From the NCBI GenBank assembly GCA_021604725.1, contig BQJN01000016.1:1-55586 (forward strand): a DNA stretch of 55,586 nt. Reading direction: 5' to 3'. A program made the translations under genes and the position numbers. The DNA comes from Lysobacteraceae bacterium (GTDB lineage Bacteria > Pseudomonadota > Gammaproteobacteria > Xanthomonadales > BQJN01). This document shows positions 1 to 9,300 of this stretch, piece by piece; within the stretch, counting starts at the first letter, position 1; the number at the start of each line of letters is the position of its first letter. The notes under the pieces are model-generated. The model saw nothing but the letters and a program-made list of their open reading frames with translations. It made no database searches and was not told the origin of the DNA.

Positions 1-463
1 AACCAATCAGAACTGCCCGTGGCAGGTTGATCTCAACGTGGCTGTCGTCAGCCCTGTATTTGAAGTCCGCCAGTCCCAACAGCAGTCCAAAGCCTATCGT
101 CGCAGTGCCTATGACCCATGGCTCGCGCCAGCCGCCAGCGATCAGATGAACCAAGCCCAGCCCGGCGATGATTGCGGGCAAACTGGCGACAATCAGATAA
201 GCGACAAGGCGCCGATTGTGAAGCGTACCTGGATCGGTGGCAGAGGGCCTAAACACGGAGTGCGCCATCGACCTGAGTTCCACCGCAAAGTGGCTAACTA
301 CGGCGATCAACGTGCCCAGATGGGTTGCCACATCAAACGCCAGGCCCTGATCAGGCCACGAAAACAAAACGGGAACCAACACCAAGTGCGCCGAACTCGA
401 TACCGGCAAAAACTCGGTCAGCCCTTGCACGCAGGCCAGAGCAATAATATGGGCCAGGTCCAT
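1..463 (-). CDS. uppP: Undecaprenyl-diphosphatase UppP/BacA, 5' part (runs off the window)
   Basis: Reading the minus strand from the ATG at 463 gives about 154 residues before the window ends, compared with roughly 265-275 for the whole family. The N-terminus carries the BacA hallmark VQGLTEFLPVSSSAHL, followed by hydrophobic segments and the conserved stretch FDVATHLGTLIAV. The family is an integral inner-membrane phosphatase that converts undecaprenyl diphosphate to the monophosphate, recycling the lipid carrier for peptidoglycan and other wall polymers. The start lies 15 bp after the stop of the upstream sugar dehydrogenase gene, so the two are probably co-transcribed. The second family motif (PGxSRS) would lie outside the window. 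Confidence 0.93.
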   Translation of the reverse strand, partial: MDLAHIIALACVQGLTEFLPVSSSAHLVLVPVLFSWPDQGLAFDVATHLGTLIAVVSHFAVELRSMAHSVFRPSATDPGTLHNRRLVAYLIVASLPAIIAGLGLVHLIAGGWREPWVIGTATIGFGLLLGLADFKYRADDSHVEINLPRAVLIG

Positions 464-478
464 TTGCAGAGATACAGG

Positions 479-1579
479 CTAGGGTTGTTCAGGCGCGGTG
501 GGTTGGTAAGTGACGCGATAGATTACGCCGCCCTGATCATCGGATATCAACATTGAGCCATCAGGGTGGATGAAAATATCTGCCGGGCGACCCCAGTTGT
601 CCTCGCCTTGCAGCCATCCAGTAATGAAGGGCTCATAGCTGACTGCCCTGTTGTCTTGAAGTGTGACCAGGGAAATTCGATATCCTACCTTGCTGCTACG
701 GTTCCAACTCCCATGTTCAGGGATAAAAACCTGATTCCGGTAGCGTTCCGGGAACATCGTACCGGAATAGAAACTCAGGCCTAACGGTGCCACATGCGCA
801 CCCAACTCCTGTACCGGTGGCTGAAAATCAGAGCAGTCAATGTTATTGCCGAACTCCGGGTCATTGATCGATGCACCATGGCAGTATGGGTAGCCGAAAT
901 GCAGATTGGCTTCACTGACGCGATTAAGCTCATCCGGCGGCACGTCATCGCCCATCATGTCGCGACCATTGTCAGTAAACCAAAGCTCACCGCTAACCGG
1001 GTGAAACGCCAAACCCACAGTATTGCGAACACCTTCAGCAACAAGCTCCAATCCCGTTCCATCCAGATTGACACGCTGAATGTTTGCGAATCCAGGCTCA
1101 TTGCAAATATTACACGGTGCGCCTAGGCCGAAATACAGCTTGCCATCTGGCCCTGCTTCAAGGTATTTCCAGCCATGGTGTCGTTCGGTAGGCAACCCGT
1201 CCAACACCACCACCGGTTGCGCGCTGTAGTCCTTCAGCGATGCCTTCAAACCGTCATAACGCAAAATACGATCCAGCGCCGCGACGTACAATGACCCGTC
1301 CACCCAAGCCAGGCCTGATGGCAATGCCAGGCCTTCGTCAATCAGAATCACCTCGTCGCCAACGCCATTACCATCACGGTCCGGAATTGCATGCAGCTTG
1401 CCCGCGCGCCTCGATCCAACATACAAGGTTCCATCATCGCCAAGTGCCATCGCTCGGGCGTTGTCGACACCGGATGCAAAAACCGAAATCTCAAACCCAT
1501 CGGGTGCTTTGAGTTGAGATAGCGGCACCGAATCGGCCGCAGCTAAAGCAAGAACAAGTGAACTGAGTGTAGTGATCAT
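479..1579 (-). CDS. Exported PQQ-dependent sugar dehydrogenase-like protein (GSDH/sorbosone dehydrogenase family)
   Basis: A 367-residue protein with an N-terminal hydrophobic signal sequence (MITTLSSLVLALAAADS), so it is probably periplasmic. The body has the six-bladed propeller pattern of soluble glucose/sorbosone dehydrogenases: FEISVFASGVDNARAMAL near the start, SGLAWVDGSLYVA, the segment KLYFGLGAPCNICNEPG around the cofactor and calcium site, ELWFTDNGRDMMGDD, and a C-terminal FIPEHGSWNRS and GRPADIFIHPDGSM. The family oxidises aldose sugars with PQQ, but the substrate cannot be read from sequence. I chose the ATG at 1579 because it begins directly at the signal peptide; a TTG at 1618 would add 13 polar residues. 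It is followed after 15 bp by uppP. Confidence 0.88.
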   Translation of the reverse strand: MITTLSSLVLALAAADSVPLSQLKAPDGFEISVFASGVDNARAMALGDDGTLYVGSRRAGKLHAIPDRDGNGVGDEVILIDEGLALPSGLAWVDGSLYVAALDRILRYDGLKASLKDYSAQPVVVLDGLPTERHHGWKYLEAGPDGKLYFGLGAPCNICNEPGFANIQRVNLDGTGLELVAEGVRNTVGLAFHPVSGELWFTDNGRDMMGDDVPPDELNRVSEANLHFGYPYCHGASINDPEFGNNIDCSDFQPPVQELGAHVAPLGLSFYSGTMFPERYRNQVFIPEHGSWNRSSKVGYRISLVTLQDNRAVSYEPFITGWLQGEDNWGRPADIFIHPDGSMLISDDQGGVIYRVTYQPTAPEQP

Positions 1580-1685
1580 CGGGCTGCGCAAACAGGAGTG
1601 TATTTCGATTATAGACAACCCTGGACCTCAACACACTGGCCGCAATAGATTACTATGCGCGCCTACATCGAATTCAGGTCTACGC

Positions 1686-3155
1686 ATGAAGCCCCAATCC
1701 ATTCAACAAATTATCGGTACTGCCAAGCAACAGATTGAGTCAGGGCGGGCCGCAGAGGCGATTAAACTGTTGGCCCAAGCCACGGAACGCGAGCCCCAAA
1801 ATGCAGCCTTGCGCTATTTCCTTGGTCATGCCTTGTTGCTCAGTGGTCATCCCGACCCTGCGATCGAGCAAGTGAAAATGGCCCAGGACCTGGCACCAGA
1901 GAACCCAATCAGCGGGGACTTTCTGGCCAGGGTTTACCGCCAAATGGGCCGATATGAGGAAGAGCGTGACTTGCTGACCGATCACATTGAACGGTTCCCT
2001 GAACATGTCGAAGGGTTGCGAGCAATGGTTCGCTTGCTGGAAGAATTCGGTGAAACCGAACAGGCCGTCGCACTGTGCCGACGAGTCTTGGCGGTAAACC
2101 CCAGGGAAACCTCATGCATGCTTGCCATGTCGCGCATGCGCGCGTTGTCGACCGACGACCTTGAGTGGATGGAAAAAGCCGCCGCGGCCGACAGCCCTTC
2201 GGTTGCTTCTTTTGCCTATATGTCGTGCGGCAACGTTCTACACCAGGACGGCCAGGTCGAAAAAGCGTTTGACTACTTTACCAAAGGGCAGGCCGAACGC
2301 CGCAAGCTCAGCAATCTGGGCATAGAACAGCGCATAGAGGGTGTGTTCGACGTCATCAACGCGTTTTCTGAACAAGCGATTGAGCAAAGCCCTTCCGGTT
2401 ACGGCGGTGAGCGTTCCATTCTGGTGGCGGGCATGCCCAGGTCTGGCACCACGCTGCTGGAGCAGATGCTGGCTTGTTACCCGAATATAGATGCCGGTGG
2501 CGAACGTAGCGACGTGGCGCGAAACATCCGTCAAAACCTGCCAGCGTTGAAACCGGCCAATGAGCTGGTTCGACTCATCGCAGCGCAGCAACCAGACACA
2601 TGGCGAAAAATTGGCCAGAGTATTGAGGCCGATGTCAGCCGGGCCGCCAACGACGAACATCGTCTGGTCGACAAAATGCCCTTCAACTTTTCGATCCTGG
2701 GCTTTGCGCTGTTGGCGATGCCTGACGTCGTTGCCGTATGGTCGCGCCGATCCTCAGAAGCAACTTTGTGGTCTTGCTGGCGATCTGCCTTCTCCCTCCC
2801 CAATCTCAGCTACACACTGGAGGAGTTGGGCCAGCTGGACGGTTTATGCCGTGGACTGATGACATTCTGGATGAAACGTTTTCCGGACAGGATCACCGTT
2901 GTTGACTACGAACAACTGGTGACTGAGCCCGAGGACACGATGACGCCCCTGTTGGCCCGCATGGGTCTGCCATTCGATCCCGCCTGTCTTGATTTTCATC
3001 AGCGGGTTGAGCATGTCCAAACTACATCGCTGCATCAGGTAAGACAGCCCCTTTACAAGAGTTCGCTGGACATACCCGACGCCATTCGTCAGCGCCTGAC
3101 ACCGGCCTTGGAGGCCAGTGCCGAAGTGCAGAAAAAACTGGCCGCAGCCTACTAG
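1686..3155 (+). CDS. TPR-repeat sulfotransferase family protein
   Basis: A 489-residue protein. The N-terminal ~200 residues form tetratricopeptide-like helical repeats (AEAIKLLAQATEREPQNAAL and AIEQVKMAQDLAPENP are typical). The C-terminal half is a PAPS-type sulfotransferase: the 5'-phosphosulfate loop reads MPRSGTTLLEQML, then GGERSDVARN, and a later segment VDKMPFNFSILG with a downstream WSRRSSEATLWSCW occupies the 3'-phosphate region. This TPR plus sulfotransferase fusion is common in proteobacteria and its acceptor is usually unknown. The ATG at 1686 starts the first TPR helix; an upstream in-frame extension to 1572 overlaps the divergent sugar dehydrogenase start and looks non-coding. 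The TAG stop lies in the 4-bp target duplication of repeat A1. Confidence 0.88.
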   Translation: MKPQSIQQIIGTAKQQIESGRAAEAIKLLAQATEREPQNAALRYFLGHALLLSGHPDPAIEQVKMAQDLAPENPISGDFLARVYRQMGRYEEERDLLTDHIERFPEHVEGLRAMVRLLEEFGETEQAVALCRRVLAVNPRETSCMLAMSRMRALSTDDLEWMEKAAAADSPSVASFAYMSCGNVLHQDGQVEKAFDYFTKGQAERRKLSNLGIEQRIEGVFDVINAFSEQAIEQSPSGYGGERSILVAGMPRSGTTLLEQMLACYPNIDAGGERSDVARNIRQNLPALKPANELVRLIAAQQPDTWRKIGQSIEADVSRAANDEHRLVDKMPFNFSILGFALLAMPDVVAVWSRRSSEATLWSCWRSAFSLPNLSYTLEELGQLDGLCRGLMTFWMKRFPDRITVVDYEQLVTEPEDTMTPLLARMGLPFDPACLDFHQRVEHVQTTSLHQVRQPLYKSSLDIPDAIRQRLTPALEASAEVQKKLAAAY

Positions 3156-3157
3156 GT

Positions 3158-3317
3158 AGAGGGCGTCCACGATTAGCCATCCATGGCCAACGTGGACACG
3201 AATTTTCAGAATTGAGTGCGGTTATGAAAGCTCTTAATTTTCAACAAGTTAAAAAATGGCTGGCACGTCCGTGTGCCAGGGCGAGCGCGTCAAAACACCC
3301 AACCTTGGACGCGCTCT
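3158..3317 (+). repeat. Family A multi-hairpin element, copy A1
   Basis: A 160-bp element filling the gap between convergent genes. It starts AGAGGGCGTCCAC and ends GGACGCGCTCT, an imperfect terminal inverted repeat, and is flanked on both sides by AGGT (3154-3157 and 3318-3321). Internal hairpins match the other A copies in position: TAGCCATCCATGGCC, a TTTTCA/TGAAAG stem, an AT-rich stem, and CTGGCAC/GTGCCAG where A3 and A4 have CCGGTCCA/TGGACCGG. An extra GAGCGCGTC before the right end can pair with GACGCGCTC. Without the element the two flanking stop codons would be about 14 bp apart, so A1 may now act as a two-way terminator (inference). Confidence 0.85.
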
Positions 3318-3333
3318 AGGTAGCAGAGCTTCC

Positions 3334-6300
3334 CTAAGGCTCGATCACCAGCGCCGGGTCGCCCAACAGCGTAAATCCGAGTAGCACATCGGTCTGACCT
3401 GGGTGCGTGCTGCCCAAACTATCGAGCGCCATCATTACGGCATCACCCACGGTGGTGCCCGGAATCGTTAGCAATGGCATCAAGCGATTTCCGAGCAACT
3501 GGTTGCTCTCAACCTGGCTAAGTCCAGTCGACCCCATGACCGCGGCTGCACCGTGATCACCTTCATTCAAGAACCGCAAGGCAATGGTGTTCTGATATGG
3601 ATCTACGAAGTAGCTGTTCCAGCAACTGAACTGGGCAACCACCGTTGGCCGGCCCTCATTCTGCAGGCTGCTAACATCATTGAGCCCCATTAGCACATCC
3701 GGGAAGTTCCACACTGAAGCCGCTGCGTGACCGGTGTACCCAGTGAACGCCAACCCTTGATTGATGCGATTGATAATGGTTTGTCGAGCTGCAGCTGAAG
3801 GCAACTGGTCAAGATATGCCCGATCGACGATCCAGTGGTCCGGCAACGCGTCAATCAGGGCATCGCTTTGCGTATCAAATGCCACGCCTTCAGAGAACGG
3901 GCCAGCGGCAAACAAAGCTTCGCTTTGATACGCCTTGCCAGCATAGTCAATGGTCTTGCCAATCATTGCCTGCAATTCTGCGTGGGTTCTCGCCGGAAGT
4001 CGCCCAATGGCAAGGTCAGGACGCAGGTCTCCGTCAACATCAGCGTAGGATTGGTCACTAGGCGTGAACGCCAGCACCTGTGACGTTGGTCTATACAACG
4101 TCGGCACCAGACTGATGCTGCCAAGCCCAAGGTTGTTGTGATAATCGTAACTATCACCACCAACCAGCAGGACGTACTGAGTCCCATGAGTTGCATACAT
4201 GTCGCGAATGTACTGCTGTATCGCCGTCGCATCGACAACACCACCACTGTAACGACGATAGACCGCGGCCACGTCAGTGACCTTCACAGCCAGGCCATTG
4301 AGTTGATGATAGTCAACCAACGGTGCCAGATTGTCGATGAAGTGGGAATGACTGATCATCAGATACTGCGCCGGACCGGCCATCAGGTCGTCATCTGCCT
4401 CAATCGCCCGCAGCGTGGGCGACTGCACTGAAGAAGCTGTTTGCACCAGGTAGCGAGTACCCTCGCCCAGCGCCGGCAGTTTGACTGCAAAACCGGAACC
4501 GCCATTGTTGACAGTAGTCCCTTGTAGCCTTACAGGTGTCGGCGTTAGGGCGTATGCCACGACGCTGTCAGTTGAGTAACCGTCAATCTGCACACCGATA
4601 CCTGGGAACGGCTCGCTCGATTCGAAACCGGTCTTTCCAATGATGTCCGGATCTGGGCCGGCTCGATCGCTATGGACCACAGAGTCGAAACGATCACTGT
4701 CGGCGAACAGCTGCCTTTGCCACTGCATGGTAATGGCCTCAATGTTCACTACATCTACAGCCAGCCCGTGCTCGCCGGTAATCGTAAGGTCAACGCTATG
4801 CATCCCGGCAGCTGCTGTAACTGGAATCGTGCGGTTGATGGCAGCCAAACCATCGCCGGAAATCTCCGCCACCTCGACGCCGTTGAAGTCGGCCCGCAGG
4901 TGATGATCCGGATTCGCTGCCTGCTGGGTCACGCCCCACAACTCGAAGCCGATGCTGGCCTCGCTCCTGGCGATCGGGCGATCAACATCGAAATCTACGC
5001 CAAAGGTCTGCGGGGTGTTGTTCACGTACAGCAAGCGCTGCGCGTACCATGGATCGGCTAACGGCGAAGCGAATCCGTATTGCAGATTGGGCGCATAGCG
5101 CTGTGTTGCGATGTGATGGGCATCATCAGCCACCGCCTCAACGTAACTATTGTCACGCTCGACACGCACTGCGTTGGCAGAATCCACCTGCAAGCGATAA
5201 ACATTGGTTTCGCTATACAGCGTCTTAATGCCACGGCCAACAAACTCAATGCTGCTACCCGGCCCAAACAAGCCTTCGGAAGGCTCGACATGGATGGCTA
5301 CAGCTTGTCCGTTTTCAGTTAATGCCAACTCCGATGCATCAACACCATTGATCACCCAACCGGCATCAGCCAGTTGTTGCCAGTCGACGCGGTAAATGCC
5401 ATCGGACTCAACCAGTAACTCAACAGCTGCAGCCGCTTGCGCGCCGCGCACCGCATTTGCGTGCTCGGCACGAATGGCCGGCCAGTCAATACTGGCTGCT
5501 GGAACAATGCCTCCATACTCACGGGTCAACTCGAACGGGCCATGCCGTTTGTGCTGCCCAGTAATATCAATGTCAGCCAACCACAAGCGATCAACAGAGG
5601 CGCTAACAGTCATGCTGTAGCTGGTTGGCGTCACACTGTCCTGGACCGTCGATGGCACCAGCTCACCGAGTGGCAACAGGCGTCCGTCGACCTCACCATA
5701 GAGCTGGAAACCAACGTTGGAGGTCTCGCTCATGGTGGTCCACTGCACTTGCAGTCCGTCGCTTGCTTGCCAACTGACAAAGTGACCTAAAGTTACGGGT
5801 ACTGGTGTTACACCGCCATCGTAATAACCGAAGTCGTTATCAGGCGAATCGGCTGCCACCAGAGTCACAGGCTGGATGCCTCCAGTACCTGTTTGCGTTG
5901 TCTGCGCGTAACCGAATACAGCTGTGCCTGTGGTGTTGGCCACGACCAGGAAGTCACCCGGAGGCAGGTTAGTGAAACTATAAGTACCGTTGGCCGGGGT
6001 AACTTGCGTACCCAGGAAGGCATCGCTGGAATCGAGCACACCATCGCCATCAAGATCTCGGTACAGCGACAAGGTAACCGTTTCAACGCCGGTTTCACCG
6101 TCGAGCGTGCCGTTGTTGTTGGCATCGACGAATGCGGTACCTGAAATCGTCAAGTCAGCCGCCGCGTTGTATCCAAAGTCAGCCGTGAAATCGTTGGGGC
6201 TGCCACTGGTCAAGGTAATGTCGTACGGGTCCAGCTGCGAGTAATTATCGACGCCCGGCTGCGCTGGCGTAGGAGCGGTCAAGGTGAACCCATTGGTAAC

Positions 6301-9300
6301 CCCGGCGGCATCCGCAACTGTCACCAGATAATTTCCAGCGACCAATCCAGTGAACTGGTATTCACCGTTGGCATCACTGGTTGCGCTGCGCAGGAAGTTA
6401 TCGACACCCGGTTCGATCACGCCATCATTGTTACGATCATGCCAAAGGTCGATGGTGACACCCTGCATGCCTGGCTCGCCGACGTCACGGAAGCCATCAT
6501 TGTCCAGATCGTGCCAGACCTGGCTGCCGATGGTGCCAGTTCCTGCTGATGGCGCAAAGCCGAAATCCAAGTCGGTTTGCGAGCCCCCCGGGGGCAGCAC
6601 AAACTGCGGAGGCGATGTGGTGGTTTGGTTCAGCCCAACCAACACGCCATTGGCATCGGTAATGGCCACGCTGTAAGTCCCCGCTGGCACACCGGTAAAG
6701 GCGTAATCGCCGCCCGCAGCATCCGTCATCATGCTGGCGACGACGTTTCCAGACGAATCCAGAAGACTTACCGTAACGATGCTGATACCCGGTTCACCTG
6801 GGTTTTGGTTGGCATTGGCGTTGGAATCGAGGAACACCGTACCTGACACGGTGCCCAGAACAGCGCCCATCGTCGTTTCTTCAAAACCCCAATCCAGATG
6901 CAGGTAGTCCGTACCTGCCATCACGTCAACGACCCAGGTCTCGTCCGCATTGGTCGGAGTAGGATCAAAGCCCGCCGGCAAGGTCGCTGGATCAAACTCC
7001 AGGTAGTACTCGCCCGGCGCAACGTTCGGCAACAGCCATCGACCAAGGCTGTCGGTGGTGACCGTGGTTGAAAAACCACCGCCGGTTGCAACGATATCAA
7101 TTTCAACACCGGCAATACCCACCTCACCAGGATCAAGCAGTCCATTGCCGTTGGCATCGGCCCAGACCTGATCACCCAGCAAGCTATTGGCGGCGCTGAT
7201 ATAGCCAAAATTGATATCGAGCCGCGTTTCGTTTTTGCTCAGGGGTACGACGATGCTCGGATCGGTTGGACCCAAGGGCGAAATACTCAGGCCGCTTGGT
7301 AGCGTCGGATCATCTACAGCCGTGTAATAGTTGCCTGCAGCCAAATCGTGGAATACATAGTCGCCTGATGCGTCGGTGGTGGTGGTAGCGACTAAAGTGT
7401 CGTCACCGCCGCCAATCGCCCCATCGGGCCCAACGTCGTAAAGCTCAACATCAACATTGGCGATGCGGCCCTCCGTAGGCTGGAATGAGCCGTCGTGATC
7501 AGCATCAAGCCAAACCGTGCCGCCCAGTGAGGAATCACCGCGCTCACGAACGTAGCCAAAATCGATGTCCGTAATGTCCGAGCTGGCCACGGTGATATCG
7601 ATGGAGTCGAAGCCGCTGGTGAGCAGGAACCCCGACAGCAGTGATGCGCGATCGGTGACGTCAACCGAGTAGTCGCCGGCCGCAACATCCGGGAAGGTGT
7701 AGTCGCCGTTACTGTCAGTAGTGGTGGTTGCAACCACCACGCCATTGTCATCGACTAAAGCCAGAGTGATTCCGGCCAATCGCGGTTCACCAGCTCCATC
7801 GTCAACGCCATCGGCATCGAGGTCGTGCCAAACGTTGCCAGACACATCGGGCAGACTGGAATTGATGTATCCGAAGTCGACGCCGGTAACGCCGCCGTTG
7901 GGAATGCCCAGCGTTGCATTGATCTGCGTACCAATCACGCCGACCTGCTGATCGGTGGTGGTTGGACTGTAACCACTCAATGACGGCTGAGCGTTGTTAA
8001 CCGATGCATAGTAATTGCCCGGAGGTAAGCCGGTAAACGCATAGAAGCCCATCGCGTCGGTTACTTGCGTATCGACCTGGGTCTCATAATTGCCATCACC
8101 GTCAGTGTCCTGGAACAGGATCACCGTAGTTCCTGGAATCACCGATTCGTTAGGGTCCCGGATTTCATCATTGTCAGCATCACTAAACACCGTACCCGTT
8201 ATGCTGGATGGTCGACCGTAGCCGTAACTGGTCAGCGACAGGTCACTACCGGCCAAGGTGTGGCTTCGAGTGCCGGCAACGGCAAACGAAGTGGTGCCAT
8301 TGAGGCCTTGCAAGGTGTCACCGGTATCGGTGACCACCACACTGTAATCGCCGTCGGGCAATCCACTGAACGTGAATTGACCATTGCTATCGGTTTGCGT
8401 CGTCGCTACCACATTGCCACTGTTGTCCAGCAACTTGACTGTGGTTCCATTGATTCCAGACTCATTGCCATCGAGAATGCCGTCGCCGTCGAGGTCAAAC
8501 CAGACCCGATCAGTAATCGAGCGTAACGATGCTATGTCGTAACCGAAATCAGCATCCAGCGAAGATTCCCCAGCGAACAAGGTGACTGGAGCTGAAGTCT
8601 CACCGCCGGTGGTGTTGCTATAGCCCGTTAATTCGTTGTTGGTGTCGGTCACCTCAACGGAGTATTGCCCAGGTGCGATATTGGTAAACAGGTATCGACC
8701 CATGGCATCGGTCGTTGCGGTGTCGCCGGTCGCCACACCGGTGGCGGCGTTGATCAGCCTTACCGTGACATTGCCAATGCCCGCTTCACCACTGTCCTGG
8801 ACGCCATTGCCATTGGCATCAGCAAATACGGTGTCACCGATGGCGACGTTATTGGTAGGCCAGTAGCCGAAGTCTTCGTTCTCCTGGTGCTCGCCGGCAC
8901 TGAGGGTGAACTGTGTACGCGGATTGCTGCTGCCGTCCGCAATCGAAAGACCAGCGGGAATATCTGCACCATCAACACGTGTTCTGTAGTCGCCAGGCGG
9001 CAGATAATAGAAAGCGTATTCACCGTTGGCGTCGGTATCGATCGTGGCGTAGGTCGTGTAGCCGCCCATGCCATCAGAAACCTCCAGCGTTACAGTGACC
9101 TCACCTATACCTGGCTCGACAACATCCTGGAAGCCATCACCATCGGCATCGACCCACACCAATCCGGTCACCAATGCAGAATGCAAGGGGTCAGAGACTA
9201 CCGCCAACAGCGGGTTGGGCGCCTCGGCACTGGAGGCCTGCGCTGTATTGATAAGTTGAGCGTTACCTGGTGCCTGCGGATCATTGACGGTCACATCGTA

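Noticed and set aside
3154..3321. TA dinucleotide duplication (Correia or IS630 style) at element A1
   Set aside because: A TA duplication would leave the matching AGGT, AACT and AGCT flanks of three copies unexplained; a 4-bp duplication accounts for all of them and restores the gspH frame.
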